A stretch of DNA of 31,098 nt from a virus. The position numbers and the translations under genes are program-made. A model generated the notes under the pieces. The model was given only the letters and a program-made list of their open reading frames with translations, searched no databases and was not told where the DNA came from. Within the stretch, counting starts at the first letter, position 1; every line of letters starts with the position of its first letter. Where the stretch lies: positions 1 through 31,098 of the IMG/VR virus record IMGVR_UViG_3300047476_000933; one strand, 5' to 3'. Positions 1 to 10,974 of this stretch are shown one piece after another.

Positions 1-413
1 TCATTGCCTCCTCGGCCACCATAGCCGCCACTATCACCAACAAACCCGCCTCCGGCACCTCCAGCTGAAACTCCGCCGCCTTTTCCGCCAAAACCGCAAA
101 CGATATTGGCATTAATAAAATAACTATCTGTTCCGTTGTTGCCCGCAGAATTAACGGCACCGCCAAGGCCGCCAGTGCCAACTACTACTGTATAACTCTC
201 GCCAGGCACTACTGCAATATGATTTTTATATCCTAAGCCACCTCCGCCACCGCCTGCTCCATCAGCACCACCTCCGCCACCGCCTGCACCTACAGCAACA
301 ACACAAACTGTTTGAACACCATCTGGACAAACCCATGTATAGGTACCTGGAAAAGAGTAAACTGCTTCTCCTCTAGGTTTTAATAGCCATGGGTTGTGAA
401 GTGTAATGCTCAT
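1..413 (-). CDS. glycine-rich tail adhesin-like protein, partial (C-terminus beyond left edge)
   Basis: An open frame starts with ATG at 413 and runs off the left edge, giving about 137 residues. It begins MSITLHNPWLLKPRGEA. Near residues 19-45 it has a short beta segment (FPGTYTWVCPDGVQTV) followed by poly-glycine runs, the layout of the glycine-rich domain common in phage tail and fibre tip proteins. The rest is dense in Gly with scattered aromatic residues, recalling the glycine-rich loops of T-even gp38 adhesins; that comparison is an inference. The start codon overlaps the stop of the collagen-like gene upstream (ATGA at 410-413), which fixes the start and implies translational coupling. 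It ends the fibre operon seen here and is likely a tip or receptor-binding component. Confidence 0.8.
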   Translation of the reverse strand, partial: MSITLHNPWLLKPRGEAVYSFPGTYTWVCPDGVQTVCVVAVGAGGGGGGADGAGGGGGGLGYKNHIAVVPGESYTVVVGTGGLGGAVNSAGNNGTDSYFINANIVCGFGGKGGGVSAGGAGGGFVGDSGGYGGRGGN

Positions 414-1909
414 GTAAACGAATAATAGAAAGTAACTTTTAATCCTGCCGCTCCTGTGCCAGCAGAGTCAATGTCGATACCTATTTCAACATCGTCAGCA
501 ATACTTGTTGTAGCCAGTGTAGTAGGAGTTGCTGCGGTAACACTAGTCTTTTCGGACTGGTCAATTGATAATTTGTTTGCTCCAAGAATACTTGTACCGT
601 TTACATTTATATCAACTGTAACAAGCCCAGAAGACGAAGCAGTATTTAACGATGCCCTAGGTACTTGCGTTAAAGTCATTGCAAAAGGCGATCTAAATGT
701 TATCTTGGATGCACCAGTTGTTAACGGAGCAATTTCGTCGGATACTGCTACTATAAATGATATAGACGAATTTAATCCCCGGCTTCCCACATAACCTACA
801 GATCCAGTATATCCTACAGATCCTCTGGATCCAGTATATCCTACATTACCTTGTACACCCTGATTGCCGAGCTCAACCCACTGAGTCGAATTTCCGTCAT
901 TTAGATAATAATAGTTAATGCCTGTAGCTGAATCAACCCATAGATCTCCAACACTTGCTGATGTAGGAGCTATATTTGAGTATGTGTACTTTAAGGAACC
1001 TTCACTACCTGTATAACCTTCACTACCGGCATATCCTGTAGCGCCAATACTTCCGGTGTATCCAGTTGTACCTGCTGAACCAGCATAACCAATACCAGTT
1101 GATCCGGTGTATCCAGTTGTACCCGACGATCCAGTGTATCCAGTTGTACCCGAGGATCCAGTGTATCCATTGTTACCTGCTGATCCAGTGTATCCATTGT
1201 TACCTGCACTACCGGTATAACCTGTTGCTGATCCAGCAGACGCTACATTTGATAGGAAAGATACAGTATTTGAGTTAAAATCGATATTACCCGAGGTTGT
1301 ACTAAACGATACGCCACCGGTATTAGATGCTGATATTACTGCCCCGCCGAGATCAATTGAGTTGCTGGCCAGGTACAATGTACCAAACCTCATAGTCGGA
1401 GAGCCAATGTTAATTGTATTACTTGTTGTTGGTAATATCGAGTTATTAACTGTTAATGTACCAGCTACATATATATTCCCTGCTAATCCGGCACCTGCTG
1501 CCGAACCACTGTATCCTGTAACTTCTGAGGCTGAACTACCGGTGTAGCCAATTGATCCTACACTTCCAGTGTATCCAGGAGTACCCAAGCTACCGGTATA
1601 CCCTGCTCCCGCTGAACCGGTATATCCATTTGTACCTGCACTGCCTGTATATCCTGTGCCAGCACTTCCAGTGTATCCATTTGCACCGGCACTACCTGTG
1701 TATCCATTTGTACCTGCTGAACCGGTATATCCTGTGCCACCACCTGCACCGCTAGAATTATAAGCCAGTGAATTCCAGTTTGAAACACCGTCACCGACTT
1801 TTAATTTGCCGGTGTCGGTTTCTAAAGCCAATTCTCCTTCGGCTAAAATAGGGTTTGCTGCCGACCATTGAGCAGCAGTACCTCGTCTAAGTTGAATTTG
1901 AACAGCCAT
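410..1909 (-). CDS. collagen-like tail fibre protein with Mtd-type N-terminal domain
   Basis: This 499-residue protein has four visible parts. Residues 1-50 (IQLRRGTAAQW, then GELALETDTGKLKVGDG) match the small N-terminal domain of phage major tropism determinants and many fibre proteins. Residues about 55-135 and 235-305 are Gly-X-Y repeats built on GYTGSAG. Between them is a beta segment typical of marine phage structural proteins (RFGTLYLASN). A small domain at about 305-355 has GDLWVDSATG. Residues about 381-499 form a beta-rich C-terminal domain (ITFRSPFAMTL, then DDVEIGIDID) of a kind found at the ends of many phage fibre proteins, likely receptor binding. A T4-type late promoter box lies 22 bases upstream of the ATG. 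The product is probably a trimeric host-recognition fibre. Confidence 0.88.
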   Translation of the reverse strand: MAVQIQLRRGTAAQWSAANPILAEGELALETDTGKLKVGDGVSNWNSLAYNSSGAGGGTGYTGSAGTNGYTGSAGANGYTGSAGTGYTGSAGTNGYTGSAGAGYTGSLGTPGYTGSVGSIGYTGSSASEVTGYSGSAAGAGLAGNIYVAGTLTVNNSILPTTSNTINIGSPTMRFGTLYLASNSIDLGGAVISASNTGGVSFSTTSGNIDFNSNTVSFLSNVASAGSATGYTGSAGNNGYTGSAGNNGYTGSSGTTGYTGSSGTTGYTGSTGIGYAGSAGTTGYTGSIGATGYAGSEGYTGSEGSLKYTYSNIAPTSASVGDLWVDSATGINYYYLNDGNSTQWVELGNQGVQGNVGYTGSRGSVGYTGSVGYVGSRGLNSSISFIVAVSDEIAPLTTGASKITFRSPFAMTLTQVPRASLNTASSSGLVTVDINVNGTSILGANKLSIDQSEKTSVTAATPTTLATTSIADDVEIGIDIDSAGTGAAGLKVTFYYSFT

Positions 1910-1930
1910 GTTTAATTTTTCCGTATTCTA

Positions 1931-1938
1931 TATTTATA
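1931..1938 (-). promoter_or_regulatory. T4-type late promoter box (TATAAATA)
   Basis: The minus strand reads TATAAATA, an exact match to the T4 late promoter -10 element, 21 bases before the ATG at 1909. The expected start of transcription is near 1924-1925, leaving a leader of about 16 bases. The box contains the TAA stop of the upstream fibre gene. It is the only exact copy on the minus strand that I found. Confidence 0.65.
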
Positions 1939-2710
1939 TGGGTCCACCACCGTCAATTCCTGTAACTCCACCGTATACTGATGTGGGCGATCCTCCATCG
2001 ACATTAGTTAAACCTACACCACCGGTACCAGCACTACCTGTGTAACCTATTGCGCCCGTTGTACCAGCACTACCTGTGTACCCATCAACACCAGCACTAC
2101 CTGTATATCCGGCTCCAGTACTACCTGTGTAACCTATCCCTGCACTTCCGGTGTACCCATCAGCACCAGCACTACCTGTATATCCGGCTCCAGTACTACC
2201 TGTGTAACCTATTTCACCTTTGATGCCTGTGGCACCAGAAAGATCAGTTATATATGTATATACTGTTCCGTCCCAAAGATATAATTTAGCAGTATCGGTG
2301 TCATCAGTACTGCCAGTGTCAATAATAGCAAATTGTCCAGATGTAATACCTGTTGGGCTAGTATCAGCTAATAATAATGCTACACTAGCATAAGTTTTTG
2401 CTATGGTAAAACCTAATCCTGTATCACCTTTTTGTCCACGACTTCCGGTATAACCTTCACTGCCTGTGTAACCAATAGAACCTTGGCTTCCAGTATAACC
2501 TTCGCTGCCTGTGTAACCCACACCTTCACTACCGGTGTAACCTATGCTACCAGTATAACCAACAGAACCTTGGCTACCTACATAGCCAGGAGGACCCACT
2601 GGGATGTAAACCTGTCCTACCCATTTTATTCCATCCCAGGTATATGTTACTCCACTAGGACTTGTAAAACTGTCGCCAATTTGCGGTGAATCTGGAAAAT
2701 CTAATGCCAT
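1934..2710 (-). CDS. collagen-like tail fibre protein, short form
   Basis: The protein has 258 residues. The N-terminal 35 residues (MALDFPDSPQIGDSF, then GVTYTWDGIKWVG) are a compact module common at the start of T4-like cyanophage and pelagiphage fibre proteins. Gly-X-Y repeats with the GYTGS core fill residues about 45-95 and 165-235. A small insert between them (GQFAIIDTGSTDDTDTAKLYLWDG) resembles trimerisation or capping inserts. The C-terminus is short and Gly/Asp-rich (NVDGGSPTS, GIDGGGPI), so a globular receptor domain seems absent. No Shine-Dalgarno sequence is visible before the ATG. It lies between two other proteins with the same collagen motif and is likely an accessory fibre or connector. 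Confidence 0.82.
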   Translation of the reverse strand: MALDFPDSPQIGDSFTSPSGVTYTWDGIKWVGQVYIPVGPPGYVGSQGSVGYTGSIGYTGSEGVGYTGSEGYTGSQGSIGYTGSEGYTGSRGQKGDTGLGFTIAKTYASVALLLADTSPTGITSGQFAIIDTGSTDDTDTAKLYLWDGTVYTYITDLSGATGIKGEIGYTGSTGAGYTGSAGADGYTGSAGIGYTGSTGAGYTGSAGVDGYTGSAGTTGAIGYTGSAGTGGVGLTNVDGGSPTSVYGGVTGIDGGGPI

Positions 2711-2732
2711 AATTGATATTTATTGCTAGGGT

Positions 2733-4844
<2,112 letters not shown>

Positions 4845-4854
4845 TGCTTATACC

Positions 4855-7800
4855 TTAAACAGTTTTCATAAATTCAACAGCATCAAATGTATAGAAGCTG
4901 GCATCACCTTGGACACTGGTATAGTACAAGGTTAGTTTATCTCCGTCGCTTAGTCTTACATCAACTATACCGTCTGGATACGACTCGTTGCTCTTAATCC
5001 TTGCTCCGACGCTGAAGCTAACATTAGGCGGCGTGTAACCATCTTTAACCATCATGACATCAAACAGCTCCATATAAGAATAGTAGTCGTTGTGTAGTCT
5101 TACAGTGATTTTTACTGCTACTACATCTGCAGAACTTGCCTTCCAAATTTCGTGTTCTGTGCTATAAGCACTACGAACATAATATGGATTACCTTTAACA
5201 GTCTTAGTAGCACCAGAAATTGTAATTTGGCTGTTACCAACAGCCGGCAAACTTACCACACCTGTATTGGCTACAGTAACTTCAGCAGACTCATTCTTGA
5301 TTCTGTCTACTAGATTTGTACCATAGGTAACTTCTTTAGTAGTGGTGTTATAGTACAGAACACTGGCTGTTGTTGCATCGCCCCTCACCGGAGCAACATA
5401 GAAACTACTATCCTGATCGGCAATACCATTTAATTCAACCCCTGTGGCATTGATTATAATGGTATTGTTGCCTTGGTATTGGTGGCCTGCTGCATAACCA
5501 ATGGCAACTGATTCAGTGCCTTGGTTAACTTTACCAGCTTGATGACCAATAGCTGTTGCTCTTACACCTTGGTCAAAATTGCCAGCTTCGGTGCCTAGAG
5601 CAGTAGCATATACTCCCTGGCGTTGACCACCAGAATTAGTACCAACTGCAACCCCGTGTTCGCCTTGATCTTCATTACCTGCTATATAGCCTATAGCAAC
5701 TGCTTTATTGCCTTGTCTAATTTCTCCAGCAAAGCTACCTAAGCCAACTTGGAAATTGGCACCGGGCTCTTGTTCAAAGTCCCAGAATTGACCAATGTAT
5801 GTACCTTGTCCGTCGTCACCAGACTGGTAGGCTCCTTTTTGTACATAGACATAACCTGCAGGTTCAAATCTCCAGGTAACGGTGTTAGCAGTAATACTAG
5901 TAGCAGCGGGGCTAGTAATATTACCAGTCCAGGCTGTAGTTTGATAAGTGCTATCACTAAATGCAATATTGCCAACACCAGCTAGAGAACCAACTGTTAT
6001 TGGTCCTGCGCTAGGATCCAAGAACTGTAAATTAGTTGGAGTACTAATTATTAAGTTACCAGGTAAAGTTAATTCACCATTGACACCAAACGACCAAACA
6101 TTGTTGTTAGCAGTTATATAAACTGGAGGATTTGATCCGTTTGATACCTGTACATGACTATTTTCACCGCCCAAGAACAATATTGATCCGCTATTGTCCT
6201 GTGGGCCGCCGGCTCTAATATGAATATGATTTGGAGCAGTAGGATCAATGACCAAGTACGAATCACCAAACACATTAGTATCTGGACGAAGTTCCATGGT
6301 TGAATATCCGTAGCCATCACCGGAACTGTTAGCAACAAAGTTTATAGCACCGTTACCGCTTGTAAGATTACCTGCTAGAGTCAAAATGCCGTCACTGCCA
6401 TCAAACTTCCAACGATACGCACCTTCTTGTGGAGCAATATATAAGGAAGAAGCAGTTGAGGTATTCACATAGGTTTGGAGTTCAATATCTCCTTGAATGC
6501 CTGTGTAATTATTTGCAACATTACCAAGAACTACTCTTAAAAAGCTAGTGTTTAATTGGTCACCTATGTCTACATTTACAGGGCCTGCTAAAAGTCCAAC
6601 ACCATTTTCCTGGAATACGCCCTGTAACATTCCCCCTTTGATATTTCCCGGTACTGTTAGTTCACCATAACTATTAAAGTTCCACGATGAACCGCCTACA
6701 TTAATAACTACATCCGAATTGGCACTAGCGATCGAGACATTTGTTGTTCCGTTTTCAATTCTGTTTGGTATTCCGGCATCAACAGGACCCCAGGAACCAT
6801 CACCTAACAGTGCATTTGCAGGATTACCATCTAGGTTAATAGAGGCAATGTTACCAATACTGGCAATGTTAGCAAGTTGAATATTGGAAATATTCCTGCC
6901 GTCACCAATTAGGTATTGGGCAGAAATAGAACTAAATCCACTAATGCTTGGTGCTGGACTTGCATCTGCGCCCTGAATACCAGTGTTAACAAACAATATA
7001 CCAGTACTAACTGTATCTGTAGCAGTGATATTAGCTGTTGTTAAAGTATTTGTATCCGAAGTGTATGTTAAATCAACATCAGCTCTCACATACTGTCCTG
7101 TTGATCTCTGTTCAACAAATGTAGGATAGAAGACTGTGGTTAATCCATTGGTGTCAGTAATATCAACTAGTCCAGTAAATGCAATGTTGGCCAAACTGTT
7201 TGATAAGGAATCAATATTGCTTTGTAGATTAGCATCAGCAAGTGCTCGAGCATTGGCTTCATCGGTTATATAAGAGGTAGTAAATGCAGTAGTCTGTACA
7301 GTAGCATCTGGAAAGTATAGACTACCGTCTGTGTCAAATAGCCAAGATTTTAGTGTAGTCAGCGCATTAGTGTTAATAACAACTGAATTTGATGATGTAA
7401 TAGCAACATTTCCTGTAGTTGATGCTATTTCTGCGCCCTGGATATAAATGTTTTCACCAGTTGATACGGTAGGAAATGTTACAAAGGGATTTAATCCGCC
7501 AATTAATACCACCTCTGCGTTACCGTTAGTTAATCTGTCAAGAGTGCCAGTAAATGCAACATTGGCCAAACTGTTTGATAAGGAATCAATATTGCTTTGT
7601 AAATTACTGTCGGCAGAAACTCGAGCATTGGCCTCATCACTGACTGCCTGTATTCTTGCATTTACTTCAGCAGTAATATTGCTTTGTAAACTTGCATCGC
7701 TTGCAATTCGGGCATTGGCTTCATCGCTAACCGCTTGAACTCTTGCGTTTACTTCAGCTGTAATGTTACTTTGTAGTGAATTGTCAGCGGCCACACGAGC

Positions 7801-9489
7801 GTTAGCTTCATCACTAACTGCTTGGATACGAGCAGTAATTTCTGAACTAATGTTTGCTTGTAAATTAGCCTCGGCTGCGGTTGCACGGTTAATTTCAGCT
7901 GTTAAATTAGATCCGGTAGCACTACTGATATTACCAAGTGCAGACAACAAGTTACCATCAGCACTTTGGAAGGCTGTAACAATTTCAGACAAACTATCTA
8001 ATGCGGCCGGATCTGTATTGTTAAGTATGTTGTTTATCTGGCTCTGTAAATTAGATGTTGCAGTACCGCGAAGATTGGCTTCGTTGCTTACAGCGGTATT
8101 AACATAGGTAATATTGGCAAAATCAGGACCATTGGTAAACTGATTTAGATTAGTTGGTACACCAGATAGGTCACCGTATGCGCCACTTGTAGCCACATTG
8201 GCAAAGTTTGGTTTGTTTAAAACATTAGCCCATTGTATGTCACTATTTGATAAATCAATTGGTGCACTGGCCAATATTGTTCCCGAAGGCGATTCACTAA
8301 CAGATATGTTCCCGACATGTATTGATCCCGGTCCAACATATAACGAGTGCCAGCGGTTAGCTGAGTTACCCAAAAATCTGATATTATCAACATCTGGTAT
8401 AATATTAGAATTAAAGGCCAAGAAATCGGGTCTATTGATTAAGTCTGGGTAGCTACCAGATTTGGCTACTGTTGCCAAACTATTATCTAAAGCGGTAATG
8501 TTTGATTGTAGTGATGTGTCAGCACTGGCCCTGGTGTTTGCTTCTGCTGTAATATTGCTCTGTAAGCTAGTATCGGCAGCAATACGAGCATTAGCCTCGT
8601 CACTGACTGCCTGTATCCTTGCATTTACTTCTGCTGTAATGTTACTTTGCAACGATGTATCTGCGCTGGTACGAGCACTGGCTTCACTGTTGATCGCTGT
8701 AGTACGGGCATTAGTTTCAGCTGTGATATTGCTCTGTAGACTATTGTCTGCGTCAATACGAGCGTTTGCTTCTGCTGTAATGTTACTATTAATATCAGCT
8801 ACAGTAGATACTACTTCAGTAAAACTATCAAGTATATTAGCATCAAAGTTTGAAAGAATGTTGTTAATTTGATTTTGAAGGTTAGCATCGGCTGCACTAC
8901 GAACGCTGGCTTCGGTGGCAATATTGCTCTGTAAACTGGTGTCGGCAGCAATACGGGCATTGGCTTCGTTATTGATGTTAGTCTGTAATATTGTTTCGGC
9001 AGCAAAGGCTCTGGCAACTTCAGAATTCAAATTTGATTGTACTGCTGTTATCAATGTTTTTAGGTTAGCAGCCAATGCAGGATCGTTATCTAAGCTAACG
9101 GATATTTCTTCAAGAGTGTTTAGTCCCGGTGATGCATTTCCAACTAGCTGAGTCAATGATGCAGTGACATTTGCAGCCAATGCAGAAACATTAGAACTAA
9201 CACTTGTAATTAAATCTGTAATAGTAGAAGTAGTATTTGCAACTGTTGCGGCAACAATTGGTCCTAGGTTTCCTTCTAGGTAACCAGTGATCCAGGTCCT
9301 GGTTGTTGGTTCAGTAGGTACAATAACACCGCCAGGTGTAACGCCATCGTGAACACGAAGTGTTAATAGAGTAGTATCAAGAGTTATTTCTCCAATTGGC
9401 CCAATATAACTGCTGTTTACTTGTGTATTTCCACGCTTGAGCAGTATCTGTCTAGCGTCTAAGTCAATAGTTTGGTTATTAATAGTCAT
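4855..9489 (-). CDS. very long tail fibre protein with coiled-coil and YadA-head-like repeats
   Basis: The protein has 1544 residues. Residues about 10-60 (RQILLKRGNTQVN, then GEITLDTTLLTLRVHDG) are an Mtd-like N-terminal module. Residues about 100-350 and 510-680 are long alpha-helical heptad repeats of the type EANARIAADTSLQSNIT, predicted trimeric coiled coil. Several repeats around residues 375, 470 and 790 contain beta modules (NSANRWHSLYVG). Residues about 1245-1350 carry five copies of an AVAIGxxAG-type repeat (KAVAIGYIAGN, ATALGTEAGN, ESVAIGYAAGH), the signature of YadA/trimeric autotransporter head beta-rolls. The last 110 residues look globular. The start overlaps the previous stop (TAATG) and has GGAAG 6 bases upstream. 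It is likely the main host-contact fibre; no S74 chaperone tail is seen. Confidence 0.87.
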   Translation of the reverse strand: MTINNQTIDLDARQILLKRGNTQVNSSYIGPIGEITLDTTLLTLRVHDGVTPGGVIVPTEPTTRTWITGYLEGNLGPIVAATVANTTSTITDLITSVSSNVSALAANVTASLTQLVGNASPGLNTLEEISVSLDNDPALAANLKTLITAVQSNLNSEVARAFAAETILQTNINNEANARIAADTSLQSNIATEASVRSAADANLQNQINNILSNFDANILDSFTEVVSTVADINSNITAEANARIDADNSLQSNITAETNARTTAINSEASARTSADTSLQSNITAEVNARIQAVSDEANARIAADTSLQSNITAEANTRASADTSLQSNITALDNSLATVAKSGSYPDLINRPDFLAFNSNIIPDVDNIRFLGNSANRWHSLYVGPGSIHVGNISVSESPSGTILASAPIDLSNSDIQWANVLNKPNFANVATSGAYGDLSGVPTNLNQFTNGPDFANITYVNTAVSNEANLRGTATSNLQSQINNILNNTDPAALDSLSEIVTAFQSADGNLLSALGNISSATGSNLTAEINRATAAEANLQANISSEITARIQAVSDEANARVAADNSLQSNITAEVNARVQAVSDEANARIASDASLQSNITAEVNARIQAVSDEANARVSADSNLQSNIDSLSNSLANVAFTGTLDRLTNGNAEVVLIGGLNPFVTFPTVSTGENIYIQGAEIASTTGNVAITSSNSVVINTNALTTLKSWLFDTDGSLYFPDATVQTTAFTTSYITDEANARALADANLQSNIDSLSNSLANIAFTGLVDITDTNGLTTVFYPTFVEQRSTGQYVRADVDLTYTSDTNTLTTANITATDTVSTGILFVNTGIQGADASPAPSISGFSSISAQYLIGDGRNISNIQLANIASIGNIASINLDGNPANALLGDGSWGPVDAGIPNRIENGTTNVSIASANSDVVINVGGSSWNFNSYGELTVPGNIKGGMLQGVFQENGVGLLAGPVNVDIGDQLNTSFLRVVLGNVANNYTGIQGDIELQTYVNTSTASSLYIAPQEGAYRWKFDGSDGILTLAGNLTSGNGAINFVANSSGDGYGYSTMELRPDTNVFGDSYLVIDPTAPNHIHIRAGGPQDNSGSILFLGGENSHVQVSNGSNPPVYITANNNVWSFGVNGELTLPGNLIISTPTNLQFLDPSAGPITVGSLAGVGNIAFSDSTYQTTAWTGNITSPAATSITANTVTWRFEPAGYVYVQKGAYQSGDDGQGTYIGQFWDFEQEPGANFQVGLGSFAGEIRQGNKAVAIGYIAGNEDQGEHGVAVGTNSGGQRQGVYATALGTEAGNFDQGVRATAIGHQAGKVNQGTESVAIGYAAGHQYQGNNTIIINATGVELNGIADQDSSFYVAPVRGDATTASVLYYNTTTKEVTYGTNLVDRIKNESAEVTVANTGVVSLPAVGNSQITISGATKTVKGNPYYVRSAYSTEHEIWKASSADVVAVKITVRLHNDYYSYMELFDVMMVKDGYTPPNVSFSVGARIKSNESYPDGIVDVRLSDGDKLTLYYTSVQGDASFYTFDAVEFMKTV

Positions 9490-9989
9490 TATATACTTCC
9501 ACCGTCAAGTGTTGTAAAATCATCTGTGCTGGTTTCGCCTTCTTGTGGAGGCATTTCGGAATAATAGCCGGGCATAACAATTAGGTCAATTGGTACATGA
9601 TAGTTATCATCAATATATGCAGGCCTTTCAACATTAGTGTCTAAATTGATCACCCTGAAAGTTAGCTTGTAGTTTCTCTGATTCAGGCCATTGGCATGTG
9701 CTTTGGTAATAACAAATCTTGCTAGTCCTTTAGTAGCATCCACTCTTTCAACAGCGTAAGATCTTACTGTTAATTGATTTACAGGATCTTGTATGTCAAC
9801 TTGTACCGCATATGGTGTAATGTTTACGCCTTTTTGGTCTTGGTTGCGGACCCGTACTTGTATAGCGTTATCTATCCCCTGATAAATTGTCACAGGTCTG
9901 GCATACATTTCTCTGTTCCTTGTTGTAAAAATAGTGCGGTCCCAAAATCGTAGGTCCACTGTGTTCGGATATAAATAGATTGTTATCAT
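9489..9989 (-). CDS. beta-rich virion structural protein upstream of the fibres
   Basis: I choose the ATG at 9989 (MITIYLYPNTVDLRFWD), giving 166 residues; an upstream in-frame ATG at 10034 would add 15 residues that do not look conserved and would overlap the divergent gene. The central part (IQVRVRNQDQKGVNITPYAV, then KGLARFVITKAHANGL) reads like an Ig-like or BppU-N-type baseplate domain, in which polymer-like beta strands are followed by a KG turn; this resemblance is weak. The stop overlaps the start of the 1544-aa fibre by one base (TAATG), implying coupled translation. It is probably a baseplate or fibre-attachment protein. Confidence 0.7.
   Translation of the reverse strand: MITIYLYPNTVDLRFWDRTIFTTRNREMYARPVTIYQGIDNAIQVRVRNQDQKGVNITPYAVQVDIQDPVNQLTVRSYAVERVDATKGLARFVITKAHANGLNQRNYKLTFRVINLDTNVERPAYIDDNYHVPIDLIVMPGYYSEMPPQEGETSTDDFTTLDGGSI
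9970..9977 (+). promoter_or_regulatory. T4-type late promoter box (TATAAATA), plus strand
   Basis: This is an exact TATAAATA on the plus strand, 31 bases before the GTG start of the only plus-strand gene. The box lies inside codons 5 to 7 of the divergently read structural gene, so both signals share the same bases. It is the only exact copy on the plus strand that I found, and its position upstream of the single plus-strand gene argues that it is used. Confidence 0.6.
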
Positions 9990-10008
9990 TATTTTAATAT
10001 TTACCACT

Positions 10009-10380
10009 GTGGAAGAAATCGAACAGTTGCTCAAAAGATACCCCTTTATAACATACCTAATTTATGGGGGCAACGAATATATAGGTATAATACAAAACTC
10101 AGACGAGCAAATTACCACTATCTACGATTTTGGTAGCCTTCGGGTGCCCGAACAAAAGAAAAGATTCCTAGAATTAGGCGAACAGTGGTGGTGGGAAAGC
10201 AATAGGATAATTCCTATTAATGTTTTCCTAAAGCAAGAATGGGCTGAATTCAAGTTTTGCGTTAAAACTATGAACAGCAAAGATGTTGATATCCGTATGG
10301 GACCACAACTTAATCTTAAAGAAATGGCGGCTAAAAGACGTAAACGCCGCTCAATAACCTTAGTTCGTAAGATCAACTAA
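10009..10380 (+). CDS. conserved hypothetical protein, lone plus-strand gene
   Basis: The frame opens with GTG at 10009 and codes 123 residues (MEEIEQLLKRYPFITYLIYG at the start). No named domain is recognised. The body is beta-rich with a WWW cluster (residues 59-61) and a highly basic tail (AAKRRKRRSITLVRKIN) that could bind nucleic acid. No clear Shine-Dalgarno sequence precedes the GTG, and an in-frame stop lies at 9976, so the start cannot be far upstream. A late-type TATAAATA box is 31 bases upstream. The 3' end overlaps the minus-strand Pol III-like gene by 21 bases tail to tail. The general character resembles proteins I associate with T4-like marine phages, but the function is unknown. 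Confidence 0.75.
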   Translation: MEEIEQLLKRYPFITYLIYGGNEYIGIIQNSDEQITTIYDFGSLRVPEQKKRFLELGEQWWWESNRIIPINVFLKQEWAEFKFCVKTMNSKDVDIRMGPQLNLKEMAAKRRKRRSITLVRKIN

Positions 10381-10974
10381 GTTCATGTTAACTACCACAA
10401 GGTGTGCGTAGCCAACACTGTGACTCTTTTTAAAGTAGTAGCCATTATCGGCAGGTTTTTCCCAGACACTCTCAGCAACTTTGCTCCAAGGTAGACCTAT
10501 TAAGTGACGCTTGGCCGGTCTAATTACTGCCAACAACATGGCCAGTCTAGGAATACTATTAACTGCTTCGGGCATCTTAATTAGTGTGTCATAATGATTG
10601 CCGATGTGTATCATCTGACTGCAGAACTCTGGTTCGTAAAGTCTGTGCCAGGGCGGATCTCTAGAGAGTAGCTCATTTAAATGTTGCTCACTTCTAACCT
10701 GCTGATATAACCCAACATTAAGAAAATCGAGCTTGATATAACCACGATCTTCAGCTTGTCGATAATCTACTCCAGCTCGACCATTGAAAGGGTCCTGCGG
10801 TATATCAGTTACATAAATTCCAGTGTTGTGTGCAGTCGATTGCCCTTGGTCGTTGATAATACTGGCACCAATGTGTCGGATCTTTGACAGTATTTGCTGT
10901 CGGTCAGCAAAGTCGATGTCTACATCGCTGGTAAACTTTATAGACCTGCTGTTGTTAATATCTGTCGAGCCCAT
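10360..10974 (-). CDS. small protein with DNA polymerase III alpha-like catalytic motifs
   Basis: The protein has 204 residues; the ATG at 10974 follows GGAG at a good distance. Residues 16-25 read SDVDIDFADR, very close to the PDxDxDF motif that holds two catalytic aspartates in bacterial C-family polymerases (D401 and D403 in E. coli DnaE). Residues 49-53 (HNTGI) resemble the following HAAGV motif, and residues 75-85 (EDRGYIKLDFL) match the E-x-x-G-x-x-K-x-DFLGL motif that holds the third aspartate (D83 here). The order is as in DnaE, but the spacing is far shorter, and PHP, fingers and beta-binding domains are absent. The C-terminal 100 residues are not recognised. It could be a miniature polymerase relative, an inactive mimic or a coincidence of motifs. 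Confidence 0.75.
   Translation of the reverse strand: MGSTDINNSRSIKFTSDVDIDFADRQQILSKIRHIGASIINDQGQSTAHNTGIYVTDIPQDPFNGRAGVDYRQAEDRGYIKLDFLNVGLYQQVRSEQHLNELLSRDPPWHRLYEPEFCSQMIHIGNHYDTLIKMPEAVNSIPRLAMLLAVIRPAKRHLIGLPWSKVAESVWEKPADNGYYFKKSHSVGYAHLVVVNMNLVDLTN

Noticed and set aside
410-1909. Diversity-generating retroelement suggested by the Mtd-type N-terminus
   Set aside because: No reverse transcriptase and no template/variable repeat pair is seen; this N-terminal module is common in fibres without such a system.
2717-2724. AATAAATA as a late promoter for the 258-aa fibre gene
   Set aside because: It has one mismatch to TATAAATA and would put the start of transcription at the ATG; unlike the sigma-70 cases there is no other supporting element. 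It stays possible since the gene lacks a ribosome site.
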